NCBI RefSeq assembly: GCF_019399895.1
Contig: NC_091873.1
Span: forward strand, 2,798,001 to 2,862,000
DNA length: 64,000 nucleotides
Reading direction: 5' to 3'
Source: Cardiocondyla obscurior
Lineage: Eukaryota > Arthropoda > Insecta > Hymenoptera > Formicidae
The position numbers and the translations under genes are program-made. The notes beneath the pieces are model-generated. The model made no database searches, was not told the origin of the DNA, and worked only from the letters and a program-made list of their open reading frames with translations. Each line of letters starts with the position of its first letter. Positions within the stretch are counted from its first letter, which is position 1. Of the stretch, positions 38,071 to 51,900 are shown piece by piece.

Positions 38071-39575
38071 GTGCGTGAGCCTTACTATCTTCAATGTTGC
38101 ACGTGACACTGAAAAGTTACGAACACCGGATAATTTTGTGAATCTCTTCTTCATCGCGATCGATTCGAACAATATTCGCCCCAGACATATTTTAATAAAG
38201 ATTTTTGACGCACAGCACGTCGATAATGAAGCATTCGGATTTAATCTGTATAAATATTTGAAATATTAAATTTTCGGCACAGTTGCATAATGAGGTCAAT
38301 TACACCGGGTCGCAATTGATGAATTTCGAACAAATCTGGAGTAATTGAATCGGCGAGCTTAGCTCATTTAATTTCATAAACCGCAGTCAAATTGAATCGT
38401 CCGACAAAGCGATTCGAAACCCGATTGTCCAGACGCCTTCTCTTTCGAACACCCGTTATCTGCCGTATCTCGCCGGTGCTGCCTTCTCGTTACTCTATTC
38501 GGTTCGTGTTTCATCGGGATCTGCCTCGCGTGGATAGGATTAATTTGCGTATATATTTCACGATAATTGTGCGCATTTGCCCGTCTGCGAGAGATCGTAT
38601 TGTTCCTCCGTTATTTCGCGTTCGGTATTATCCGACCTCGGCTCCTTTGTTACTGCGAGACCGGACTTGAAATTTCGCAACAATTATTATATCCACGTCG
38701 TTTCGCCTGGTTTTCACGTTCACCCACCGAATTGTATATTCAATATCGCCTCGCGACGACTTCGGCGGCACTGAATCTTCCATCGAGGCGCGTTAACGAC
38801 TGTCCTATAATTCTTGCAGCGCAAACGATGAAAGGACATTGTTCTTTACCGTTAATATAATTATTCCGAGGTCGTTCCACGGGCGTAATTTTCTAAATAG
38901 AGATAGCCAACCGATGGGAGTAGTTAAAGTATTCCTTTTCTCAATTGTCTCAGAGTCGCGCGTTGGCAGTTTGCGATAAAATAATAACGAGACGAGTAAG
39001 CCTTGCACGCGTTTGCAAAGTTTATTGAAACCAAAGAAAGACACGTCGTGCGTGCAAAGTTACGTCAAGTTCTGTAATACAGTGCCTTGCTCACTCGCGC
39101 TTGTGAAACTTTACTTTTGAAAAGAAACTGGCGAGCAAGTTTATGTAACGCTGTAAAAGCCGTGAAAAATTTCAAGATTATTTAATGGCCGGTATCAACT
39201 CGCGCTCTATCAACTCGCGCAGTGCCGGGTGCAGTTAATTATTTTCAGCTGTTGCTTTTTTTTTTTTTTTAATCACCCTTCTGCATAATCATCCTCGCCG
39301 TCGCAATCTCAACTCACCTCCGTTAGTTAAACACAGCTGCCGACTTTTTTTTTTTCAAATCTAAAAACTCGCGCGAGAGAAACTCGTAAAGCTCGGTCCC
39401 TCGACTTTTTCGCCGTGGAAAGTCGCGAAACACTCTATCTTCGCACCCGTCCCGGCCCATTACTTCCTCCGTTAACCTTTGAAGAACTCGCGGCAAGTTT
39501 CGCAATTAATTTTCCCTTCGTCCTCTCGTCGGGACGTACCGCTCGAACTGATCGAAGCCGTTGTGTGGTTTGCAG
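38071..39575. other. intron-like stretch before the 39.6-kb exon
   Basis: No exon seen. Two short direct repeats (TATCAACTCGCGC) occur at about 39195-39220. A minus-strand frame at 39323-39505 ends near a GTGAGT on that strand, but no acceptor or second exon supports it. Confidence 0.4.
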
Positions 39576-39636
39576 ATAGTCGACACCGAGCCGGTGCCAA
39601 GGTCACGAGGGAGGAGCTGAGGTCATCGCGGCATCT
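39576..39636 (+). other. 5' untranslated part of the 39.6-kb exon
   Basis: An acceptor TGTGTGGTTTGCAG ends at 39575. The first codons in the frame of the downstream ORF contain TAG, so this segment cannot be coding from a previous exon and must be untranslated. It implies a separate non-coding leader exon upstream, possibly ending at 983 or 38068. Confidence 0.45.
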
Positions 39637-39937
39637 ATGTTGTGCGGCGAACTCCTGAACGGTGGCTTCGTCAGTGCCGGAGCGGTACCGGTGGTTCCGT
39701 ACAGCCTCCCAGGACTCTGGTTGCCCGGTTGTCTGCGTGCTACCAGTCCACGCCTGTTGACCTCTCCTTACCTGACCCTGCTGGCCGAGCTTCTGGCCGC
39801 GGGCCGCCTCGAGCTGCGAGACGATCTCCTGGAGCTGATGGATCTGGCAAAGAGGAGCCATCAGGCTCCCGGTACCAACGGGGCGTCCGAGCTCGACCTC
39901 GACCTTCACGCCGACGAGATCGACGAGATCTTCTTAG
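39637..39937 (+). CDS. start-containing coding exon, 100 codons, acidic C-terminal part
   Basis: The frame starts at ATG 39637 and ends at a very strong donor TTCTTAG|GTGAGTACC (GT at 39938), leaving one nucleotide (phase 1). Codons are strongly of coding type (many CTG, GAG, GCC, GAC, ATC). Residues 1-40 are hydrophobic and rich in G, P and L. Residues about 43-72 are leucine-rich and probably helical (LTLLAELLAAGRLELRDDLL). The last 20 are acidic (ELDLDLHADEIDEIFL), like a transcription-factor activation segment. The ATG context is weak (T at -3), so a different start is possible. The opposite strand is also open and glutamine-rich, but has no good splice sites. Family not recognised. I infer an alternative N-terminus of the large gene. 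Confidence 0.6.
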
Positions 39938-42900
39938 GTGAGTACCATACGTTGTTCTTTTATCTAACTTACACAACCATTTCAACAAAGCGATTCGCAA
40001 GAAGCACAGTCGCTCGCCTGTCGAATTCTCTCCGAGTTAATTCTCTCGCAACAGCCACTAAATCATTCGATATGTTTTAATGTCTCGGATGTTGAAACTG
40101 TAATACAATTGAGAGCGAACACGCCCGTCGTGTCTTTTTTTTTTTTCCCCTCGAGACCGTTTGATTAAAAATATCTCGGAGGCCACGCGTGTAACGATCT
40201 ACGCGTATCGTGGGTGTACGCGATCCGTTGTCCTTTATTTCAAAAGCATGCCAGCTTAACAGCCCGGCCGTAGCTCACATTAATGGGCAATACACGCGGT
40301 CGTGACGACATCGTGAAAGTAGCCGTGCGTTGGCAGAAGTGAGCGGCACGAAGTCCGTGATTACGTCCGCTGGCAAATATGCTTCTCGGTTGAAGCCCGG
40401 TAATATTCTCCGTTTTTCACGACGAGTGATTTGTCGGTCTATGTACGAAGTACATAGTACCGCTTCACTGAAGTGTCTCGGGAAGAAAAATGAATGTTTT
40501 CCCTGCGGTGGACTTCGAAAGAAATTTCGAGAGACGTCACACTAAAATGCATTTAATTGCAAAACTTTTTTAGATCAGCCCGACGTTTTATTACATTTTA
40601 TTTTTATCAGGCCCTTATTTTAAGAATACCCACATATTATTCCCGAAGCGTTTCATATAAAGCGCGGCGTTAAATTTATATTAAAATGAGATTTTCCAGG
40701 GAATTCCGTGACAATGAATAATTCGAATTGCGAAATTGCACAATCAACTGCAGCTGAGTTTAACTCGGCTTGTAAATTAACGTTTGATAAACGATTCTCT
40801 TTGGTATGAGCGACTTGCGACTGACGACCCCGCCTAAGTCATAAAATCATTTATAGCGCTACGATTGTTGTAAAACGGCGAGAGCCAAATATCGGAGAGA
40901 GTACAACGGCTGCGAATAATAATGATATGTCGCGAAGAAGGGCTTAACGTGAAGGGTCTAAGAGTAAATAAGAAATTATTACCGTGGTACTCCTCACATC
41001 TCGAAAATACGTTTGGCTCGCGCAAAGCGCCGCGATCCTTACAAGATCCTCTCTACTTTTGCTCCCGGTAAAAATTCCGCTAAGAGCATGTTTACGGATA
41101 TGACGTCGCGAGATTTATTTCCATCGCTCTCGAGAGAGATTCCGCGCTTGGTATTTTGTTGTTTTTTTTTCTTTTTTTTTTTTTGCGAAAGAAAGAAAAA
41201 GGAAACCTTGGTCCCGCGAAGCGTTAAGATTTTCCAAGACGAGCCGCGCCTTATGGTCATCCTTCTTGGCTACTCTTCCGGTCAGTTCTCCTCGTTCCAT
41301 CTTCCAGCTACGGTTTACTTTCCGCCCGGGAGACCGTCGAGGATCTTAATAAATCGCTCTACGGCTCGATCCCGTTTCTTCGTAACGGTCGCCCGGAAAA
41401 ATGGAGTATCGTTCCACATACTCGGGAGATCCCTTAGAAATTGGCGGTTCTCTTTTCCGCGTGGAGGACGCTTTTAATCCACGGATAATTTACTTCTATC
41501 ACATCGTCGGTCTAACGGATTTTTTTTTCCCCCCTCGAAGAGAAAAGTATGAGATCGAGAAGCGGCGTTTTTATACCCGTAATTTGGTTTAGTGCCGATA
41601 TCGCGATATACACATTAATATATTAATTATTATAAATTAGAAAATTAATTGCGTTAGTTTGTAGGTGTCTGTAGAAAATTTAGGAGATTTTAAATCGTAT
41701 AAATGACGCTGCGGATTATTTTGCGAGCTAGTTTTATTTAGCAACGATATAGGTACAATATACTATACATATATAACTGAATATTTTAGTTTGATACTTG
41801 GACTTAAAATATTATTGCCGGCGTATATCAGGCGGCATATCGGGCAGGTCAATTTCAGTGAGCCAAATTGGTGCAATCGCTTGTCGTCTGGTTGCAAAGT
41901 GGTTGAACTTCGTCGACAGCGCTTCCAGAGAACTGCTAGACTTGGCTGAGAGTTTTGGTGGAATTCTATTGAATTTACGGATTCACGAGCCACCCATGTC
42001 GATCACCGTTCTCGGTTGCAGCTGTAAACTTCGTTGCGTGCAATATTGAAATGCCGAATTCTTTTTTTGAGTTCGATAAATGATTCGGAAATAAATATTT
42101 CCTTCCGTCCCTTTGGATTACCTACGTACATTGCGTTAGCAATATATTAATTGTTCTTTTGTGTACCGAATTAATCTTCAGATTGCTAATTTAATTTATT
42201 TCAATATGTAAAAGCAGTACCATTAGTTAGAAAAAAAATAAATAAATAAATGTAGTAAAGGCGAGACAGGTCGTCAAAAATAGATTACGCTTGAGCTCGA
42301 TCGGATTAGCTACAACTCGCGCTGCGTGCGAAAAGTTATGTTTGCTGTTGATCATAAAAACGGGATATTCACGAGCGTCCGGGAAACACGCGGAAAATTG
42401 CAGAAACAATCCGCGGCCGGCGAAAATTCTCGTCGTGGAAAAACTGCGTACGCCGGATATTTCAATCAACTCGCCGGATTGGGCGATATCGATATCGCCG
42501 CTCTAAAGTCGGCGTGATTGGATCGCCTCGATGCCGATCGATCGTTCGTCGATCACCGGACAGTTTGCGAGTACAAGCGAGAAAACGCAGGAGAGGGAGC
42601 CGGGGTGTTAAAAATAATCTACGCGAGTCGGAATAATCATATTTCACGATCACGTCGCGGCGACGACGGCGGCACGGGGAAAATTGAAAAACGAGGTCGA
42701 ATCAGCACACCGGATGGCCACCGAAAATTAGTTTTTATATTCATTTGCTTTGCCGAGAAAGTATATTTCATCGGCACGCGTGATGAATCGTAACTGGCAC
42801 GCGCATGTGCAGCCACCCTTTCGAATAAACGTTTCAATCTGTCGCGGATCGGCTCCCGTCGTTCCCGTACAAGAGATAATAAAACACGAGCGACGTAAAA

Positions 42901-45900
42901 AAGAACGAGATTCGCATGCACAACTAGTAAAAAAATTTTTTTTTTCCCTCGACTACCGATAAACGAAGCGTTATGAATAAAAAATGACGAGCACGAGTAG
43001 GAATAAAATATTCTCGTACGTTACGTAGAATTTTTTTGGAAATTGGGACAAAGGGCGTCGAACTGTTACATTTTTGCCGTGCATTATCTTCTTCGATCGA
43101 TACGTTTTCCGTCTATATATATATATGTATATATATATTTGTATACATATTTTTTTTTATATACCCGCTACTTTTTCTCGTATACCAACCAAATCGTGCT
43201 CGAGATGATGCTGCGTCTTTTTCCCTTCTGTCGCGCAATCGGCTGTCGACGAAATAGTTTTAATAAATGACAAACGCGCTTAATAACGTGGCCAGCCTTT
43301 GGCTTTTCTTTCGAAATAAAACGGTGTAATCTGTCACGAATCTTTCCCTTTAAACCTCGGCTAAAAAAAAATGAGAATACGTATGCCGTTCGAGGCGGGG
43401 GCGGTAAAAAACAGGTGGGTCGGATAGAGTGCTGCAACGAAAGCGGGGTGGCGGGAAATGAAGAGCGGGAAGAGGATCCCTGGTAAAACTCGACAATAGA
43501 GCGGATGATCCTACAGTGGCGGAACGCGAATTGCGAGTGGATAAAGCGGGACAGAAGGGAGCAAAACGGGAACAATGCCGTCCGGTATTATTTTCTGTTT
43601 GCTGCGTCAGGCCGACCACCCACTCGGAACCACAGTTTTCATCTACCCCTGATCTATCCCGGTGCTTTGCAATGGCGTGGCCATAACTTCCGCGTCCTTA
43701 TGTGAGGCTTGCTGACGGTGACAGCTCTCTATCTTTGTGCTACGATTACCTTCCGCGCGATCTCCGCCGTTTACGGACGTTTCGCTGTTTTACGCGAGAG
43801 CCATTCTTCCTCTCTCTTTCCCTTCCCCCGTGACAAATAATTTACTTTTGCGATTCTCTCTGAGATATTCCGGGCGTATCAGAAAGTTATGCCGCCGATG
43901 CAGTCACGCGACGTTAACGGCAACTGGGGGATAATCGATTACACGAAGAATCGCTATCGGTGCATTCGAGGGGATCACGAATTTATGCGTTACTATGGCA
44001 GCGCCCGGCTAATGGATTTACTTATCCGTTTATTACAGAGCTAGTCGGAGTTAAATTTGGTTATCGGGTACTTACCCGGCAACTAACGCAAAGCGAATCA
44101 ATGACCCAGTTCGCCCCGGCGCGTTAAATTATTTTTCCGCTATCGATCGCCGCTCTTTGCCGACGTTGATGCTATTATTTCGCGTTAATCATGACTAATG
44201 AAGAGCGCAGCGCGATTAAACGCGCGCCGCCGAACGCCGCTTTGTTCTACGCGGGCGAACCGCGAACACTTCTCGCTTCGCGTCAATTTCAGATTTTCAG
44301 TCGCACCCCGCGATAAATTAGAACGCGAAGTGCCAGACACGCTGGGAATGAATTCGACTAATAGTCCGCGCTTGATTGATTTCCCCGAGACGTGGGAATC
44401 GAGATAAATCGCGCGTGCACAACAACTCTTTAACAAACCGGCGGGTCTCGCGGCTAAAAATAAAGTCGAAAGGATTATGAAGATTTGATTTATGAACGCT
44501 GTAAGAACAAACGGGTCGTTTAACGATAACGAGTATAACGAGGGTGAATCTTCCTTTCTTAGTCGCGCGGAAGAATTTTATCGGGTAATTACCGGCTTCT
44601 GGCCGTTTCTTCGGATTCGAGAATCAGCTCCTTTTTCTCGTGCGCCCTCCAGGTCCGTTTCCGGGGATTCAACAGAGGGTCTCCGGCTTTTGTCGTTAAT
44701 CATTTCCGTGCTTCTCGTCAGCCCGCCCCTGACCCGCGATCTGGAAACGAAACTGTTCTTGCAATTAAGCGCATTCAAAGGAAAGACCCCGGTTCCTGCT
44801 CGCAGCCGCTCTGAGACACGTGTTTCCTGCTGCGCGCTGTTTCGATTTGCAGCTAATTCTTTGCCATTTCTACCGCCGTTCGTCAAGCGCTCGAAACAAG
44901 AAATTTTGTTCGCCCGAGTTCTCTCGTCGGTTCACGTTCTTGCCGCACTTTAGTAGCTTTGTTCGCCATGTCTCGTTCCATCTCTACGCAACCGTTAATT
45001 AATGGAGTATGATTTAATAGCGGGGCCCTTTCGCGTACGATATCAAAATCAACTTTCTGTTCGCGAAAATCACGAGCGATTAAAATTCGCCACGCGCCCG
45101 ACGTTAAATATTAAATATTACGATTAATTGACGGAAGTTTGGTAATTTAAAGCGGAGCCTTTAATTGGGTCAGTCCTTACTTGGCGAAGACTAACTTTTC
45201 TTCCTCTCGGTGCGCGATGGTACAGCGCGAGGTGCGGATCGAGTTTTCGCAGCTGTTTGAGAAAGTTGTAAGAAGCGAGAACCACTAGCGGGCTTCAAAC
45301 AGACACGGCCGTGCAAATTACACCGCGGAAATGCATTCGAGTTGGTACGCGGCGCCCGCGTACGAAAAGACGCTTTCCGCGCGACGATTTTGCCCTTGGG
45401 GCACTATTCAGGCGGGAAAAAATTTCGCCGTGGAATCGAAGAGACGCGCCCGTTGTGCCGAGGAGAAGGAAGGGGTCTCTCTCGAAAATTCGTGACACGT
45501 GAATTTCAAATCCGACGAGGCCGCCGGGAGGAGCGAGAATAAAGCCTTCCTCGAACCCAGATTAAACCGAACTTCTTTCTCGTTGTCGCGCGGGCGACAA
45601 TAACCTCGGTGAAAATGTTTCGTTTGAACTTCGTATGTCTGGTAGTCACGCTGCTTAAGAGACAATATCTCGCCGAGTATTTTGCCAAATAATACAACCA
45701 AGAGTCACAAAAATCGTTCCGAATAATTACTAATACACCTTTTTTATTTTACGAGTACTTCGCCGAAATTGATTACCAAAGTTTTTAATTAATATCGGAA
45801 TATGCTCTGATACCTTCAGAATTCGATGAACTGTTATTAGATTTCGAACGAGTAGTAATCTCGCATAATACATGCTGCATGGCGACGGGACGCGGTGTTT

Positions 45901-48900
45901 CGCGACGGGAATCGATTATTTGAACGAACGTCGGGTTTCCTCGACGTAATTTATTCCGTTGTATACGGGTAATGCACACAAATACGTTGCGCGAATCCAA
46001 ACGCATTTGTATTAATCCGTTCTTTGACCCAAGGGCGAGGGGGGCCTCCCGTTGTCGCATATTAACGCGGCTTGCAAGTTTCAAACCGCGTCGCGAGCGA
46101 GAATCAAATTACCGAGTTGTCGTGAGATCGATGGCGGTAGGAATCGAGAGCTAATTAATGCCACTGGAAGGGGATTAGCGACGATGTAATTTGGCGGGTA
46201 TACCATCGCTGGCAGCGAGACGGTGGGTGGCCTGAGACCTCGAAGAATCGGAATGGTTGCCGAGATAATGAGGAGACCGACTGATTAAAAGTTTACTTTT
46301 TCCCTTCGGTTCGCCGCCGACCTTTCCTTTTCGTCCCACGAATTGTCGCGGCGAATTATTTTCTTTCCTGTGTTCGTCCCGAAATGCGGAATGATTTTAC
46401 GAGCTAGTTAGCCGCACAGCGCAAAATGCATTTAATCGTCTTTGGACAGCTTTAATTTCTTTTTTCTTTTTTTTTTTTTTTTTTTAAGTATTCTTGTTCA
46501 ACATAAATATAACTGGTTAATTTTGTTGCGCATAAATCTGCGGCTTTTCGATTTGATTTAATTATTGTACTTAGATTTAAATGCAGACATTTACTCCGGG
46601 AATGAAGAAAGATCACGTATGTTAGTTAAGACTTCGACAGGAGGAACTTAGTGCGATACCGACGAGGTTAAGAAGCAATTCCCGTTGGATGAATTTATGG
46701 GTGCTCGGGATTAACACGGTCGGTTGCAATAAAAGTCAGTAGATCGCGCATCCCTCCCCCTCGTACCTGTAGCGTTGTCTTTCACTGCTGCTCTTTGCTC
46801 TTATAGCGAGAAACGTCGCTATACGAAATGGTTACCTCTGCGCCTCAATTTCTTCTCTCTTTTCGCTTTCATTTTCTTTGGATCCCTTCGTTCTCGCTCG
46901 CGGGAAAAGAAAATAGAACAGGAAAACGGCAAACGTCGGCCCATCCCCCTTCGCACGGGGATGGACGACACAGTCGGCATTAAACCACCGGAATGTCCCT
47001 GTTTTCAGGACACCAGAATACCACACGAAGGACTCGAGCTCTCTTCCATTTTTTTTTTTCTTTTTTCTTCCGATTCTATCGATCTCGAGGCGTTGCACGA
47101 AATAGTCTTGTTCAGCAGTAAAAAAAAATAGAGTAAAAGAAGATACAATACTAATCAAGAGAATATCCACTTTGAATGTACTGTAGATTGTTGAGAACAA
47201 TTATATTGAGCTGCGATTATAGAACTTAAACTTCGGAGATTTTTTGACGAAACTTTTTGTCAGAGATACGCGAGACATCATATTGTAATCACGTTTCCGT
47301 TCTATAATTTCCAATTTTCAATTATTTTCGGAACGTTAACGTACGCGATAATTAAGGCGAGTTCGATACGATTGTTCATTAAGTCGGGAATTAAATCGTT
47401 TCACGTATAATTCGTGAAAATTTATCATGCATCCTGCGGGACCAGAAAAGTGCGAATTAAGGATGCGCGCATAAATTATATCGGAGGACACGTCGGGCAC
47501 TTTTTTTCCTCAATTGCCGCACGCAACTCACGCCGGGAAATCTCGAGCGAATCTCTAGGCCGATTTGCGAACCGGAGATATGTTCGCTGGAAATCGTATA
47601 TCCCAGGATTTAATTCGATTCTGCGGGACTGTCGTTCCCCCGCGCGAAACTCGCTTTGCAGAAACTGCATGTCGGGATTAACGACTCGGCGTTTTGCTCC
47701 GTTTTCCCTATTTTCTTCCCCCTCGGAGACGAATTAGATTGCGGATCGTGTCGAGCTCCTTTTGCACCTGTTCTCTTCTTCGCTTTATTTCTTTGTTGAT
47801 TGAAATTCCTGTACTATTAGATCACTTCGCCCATCGGATATTTTAGGATGTCGGGGGAACAAGTCGTTCAATATATCTTTGTTATTTGTGACTTGCAATT
47901 TTATAATCTCTCTCTTTTACAAAAAAAAAAAAGAAGAAAGGAAATAGTTGAATTTTATTACGTCCCTGATCTCTCTTTTCCTTTTTCACTCTCTTTTTTT
48001 TTTTTAACTCCGCTCTTTTATTTCTCCTATGTGCTCGTTCGTCTCAAATCACATTTGCAAGGAAAAGCCAGTAGGCAGAAAATAAAAGCGATGAAGGAGG
48101 ACGAGGGGAATACCGGAACGTGTCGCTAACGTAATAACATTTCAATTCGAGGACGGAAATTACCGCAGGGCACGATAGACCGTCCCCTATATTCAGTAAG
48201 CTGACCACCCCTCCTCGCATATCTGCCCTTAGTGTTCGAACTTACTCTCTTTATATATAGGTAACGTGTTATCAATATTTCTATAAAATAAATTTACGCC
48301 GACGGAAATATCTTCAGGAGTCACCTCCGCTTTTTTTTTTTCAATTACATGTAACACTACGGAGCGTGCGTTAGATTTTACGGTGATATTTTTATAGAAA
48401 TTAATTTCAACGTTTATTCCGGCGCGGTCTAATCATACGCGGGTCCGAAATCACGCACTACCCTACTCCGAAACGTGCTCGTTGCGCTTTACGATCGCAT
48501 TTACCCCGTTAATCCATGTCGCACGAAACCAGAATAAACGGAAAATGCGCGCGGTTCACGACATGGATGAAGAGGGGCGTCGAGACCAAGCGGGAGTGCA
48601 TTTGAGGATTTTTTTTTTTCTTTTTTTTTTTCATTTATTTAACGAACCCCCCATCGCACGCTCTCGCACGGGCTCAACGGGACGGGCTCGCGGTGTGGAT
48701 TACGAGGATGTGGCACTTTTCAGCGATGGGGAAAAAAATGTGTCGCATTAATTAAAAACGACGCTGTCGTCGTCGTCGAACGCAATTACGAGCGCGATGC
48801 GCTGCAGGTCGATTTATACCGCGGATCCTCCTGTTGTCCGCTTCGTGCAGCGACTTATTTTTATTTTTATTAATTTTTTTTTAAATTCTGTATTCGGTTT

Positions 48901-51900
48901 TTTCTTTTCATTTCGACGACGCGACGTTGCACCGTAAAGAATGACTTCTCAGTAATTACTCGGGGCGGATGACGTCGAAATTTTAATGAAATTGAGTCGT
49001 CGAGGGACCGGCATATTGAGCCATTTTAAATGTAACCCACGCATAATTTTCCTGAAATACATACGCACGTTGTTACGCACTCGATTAAAATATTAAGTGC
49101 CCCGTGGCGACGGCTTTTTCGCAATATTAAATTAATTTATTACATTCGTAGTTTCCGCAAACGAATATTCTTTTACGGCGAAACTAAAAATTTTATTGGT
49201 GTTGTAATGTTAATGTTATTGTGCGATAATTATATGATTCTCTCGGGGTAAATACGCGTTATTATTTTACAGCGTTTTGTGCCGCGTCCCGATAGCGTAA
49301 ATATGAATATTCGAAAAGTGGCAAATGACAGAAATATTCATGGCTGCGTATCGTTGGCATGAAAATATAACTGCTTCGCCGCAATCATTTTCCATTTCTT
49401 TTTCCGCGGAAATGGTGAAAAAAGTACGTCCGCGATTTTTCTCCCCAAATATATAAACTACGTGTGAAAAGAGGAAAAATACCGTGAAACGAGCCGTTCT
49501 CGTTTGCTCTGTTAAGACCCTGGCCCCCATTCACACACCACTCACGTTTTATTTCCTTTCGGGCAACTCGGACAGGGAGTCATTCACATAAGAAACACGT
49601 GAGATTTATTTTTCCGTCGTATGCATTTTTATCGCGCCGCATTTGCGTTATTTCGCGTTTTTAAATTCCACCACGTGGGACAAGAAGAATTGTGATTCTC
49701 GCGATATCGCGTTTCACCCGCCCGCGCATTCAAATTCAGCAGATATATAATTACGAATTCTTTTGTTCCTCGTGAAATTAAAGAGGAATATACAGTCTCA
49801 TTATTGTGTTTACGTTAGCGAACCATTCTTTTGAGCGTTGTACCTTTCCACGTCTGCTTTTCGTGTTTCTTTAATTGCGAAAATACAAGATATTACGCCG
49901 GCGAAATAGAGAACGCGAGCCCGAGAGCGCACGAGCAAACTGTGTTACTACAATTATTAATTGCGTCACATGCAGTTGACTTAACAATCGGCCCGCTGAC
50001 AAGTTCACGAACAATCGGAGGGCTTTTTCGCTGTGCTGTCACTCGCACGCGTGTAGCTTGCAGTCTCGCGACAATGCTCGGCCAATGATTTGTGCGGGTC
50101 ATTAGGTACCGGTTTTCACCGGCACAGCACGGACAATAATACGTGGCGTAATGCACGATGTAATGCTCGTCCTGCATTACGAAGCCATCCATTGCGACTC
50201 CTGCACGGCGTTTAATGCGCTTATCTCATTTGCGGCAAGTGTAGGCAATCGTAAAAATTTTATCGGCACATTATGCTCGCGTAATTCATCTTTAAATTCG
50301 TCACGCATCACCGACGTGAGCGCGTCGGTTGTTTTATCGCGTGGTTTAACATTTTTGCGAAATTGTCACCTTTTATATTATTAAAATATTTTTTTTAATC
50401 GATATTTCATCATTTATTTAAAACGAACATTTTAGTAGTTTGCATTAAATATCCTTCTGTAATACTCATTTTGTGTTCGGTTTTGTGTTTATTTTTATAT
50501 TCAGATTTTGTATATTTAGCGTTTGTATTTAGAGTTTAGTCGTGCGGTACATTACCCGAGAGGAAATATATCTAGCTATTCTGATTTTGCGCCTAGCGCA
50601 AGAATCTCTAATATCCGATATTTAAGATAAAATTTGAAATAATACTTTTGCTTTGGTATCGCGACGTTATTACGTACGGTGAAGTGACGTAATGAAAGAA
50701 TATGGCATTCAACGTGATAGGAATTAAACAAACGGCGATAGCTTTCAATAAAGTTCTCGATGTCTCTGATTACGCTAATGGACGTGCTCGATTTTCGACA
50801 ACGGTGCAAGTTATCAAACGCAGAGTTTATTGCTTAATGAAATGTAATTTCAATTTTTGCTACGCCACTAACCATATTTCCGGACGCCGTTTCCCCGCTT
50901 GTCATAAATTTTTATTCCATCCCCGGCGCCCGCGAGGCTGCTAGATGCTTCCCGGAAAATCGCGGATGTTCGCGTGATTCAAATCACCTGACAGTCGCGC
51001 GATCACGTCGATGTTAAAAAAAAAAAAAAGAAACTAACTGAAACGGACGAAAAAAACAAGAATACTCCGTGAAAGAGAATCGAGCCACTGCTTTTTGATT
51101 GCTCACGCCTACGTTTCAATTATTGCGCCCGACTTGATTTACGGCTTCGCTCGCGCGTGTGTTGCGTTTGAAAAGGATTATATTTTTTCCGGACAACGAG
51201 AGCTCCGATGACGCAAACATTTCTGATTAAATCGACGTGACTAAGAACGCCCGTTTAAAAACAAATTTGCTGACGGCTGATTAACTCAATAATAAGACAG
51301 CTATGCTCCTTTGGACCAAAATTTTTAAAAATAACTCGACGAGAGAGTTTCTCTTAAATTACCACAGCAATAAACGTATAGGACCGTTTAGATTGAAGAC
51401 TTTGCTCTGAGCTGTTCATGTAATTAAAATAAAAATGTTTGTCATTTAATATTATATTATTGACGTCGTACACCAATTGCGAAGGGTTTTTTTATTCCTC
51501 ATATGACGCAAATTATTAAAATAATTACTCTCAATTATATAAAGTACTTGAAATACGCGGTCTCCGGACGCAGTTCATATTCGCCGCGATAATTGCTTTC
51601 TGATTGTAAGCGCAATTCATCGGTGACTGCAAATACCGGTTAATTATTTGCAAATTTGGGGTGCGCCGGATTTAATCCACCATAACGGGGACGAGATTTG
51701 CCGCCACATTTCATTGCGTCACGCGCGGTCGTGGCAAACGGAGTGAGTGAATTTCAGCTTACCGAGCGTTTTATTTACACGTTTTCGAATCAAGATGCGT
51801 GCGCTAAATACTCTTCATCATTTATCGAATTTTCAAGTGTTTTCGGAGCACTCGAATCGCACGATAACGGGAGCAAATCGGTAACGTGTACCCGAATTAA

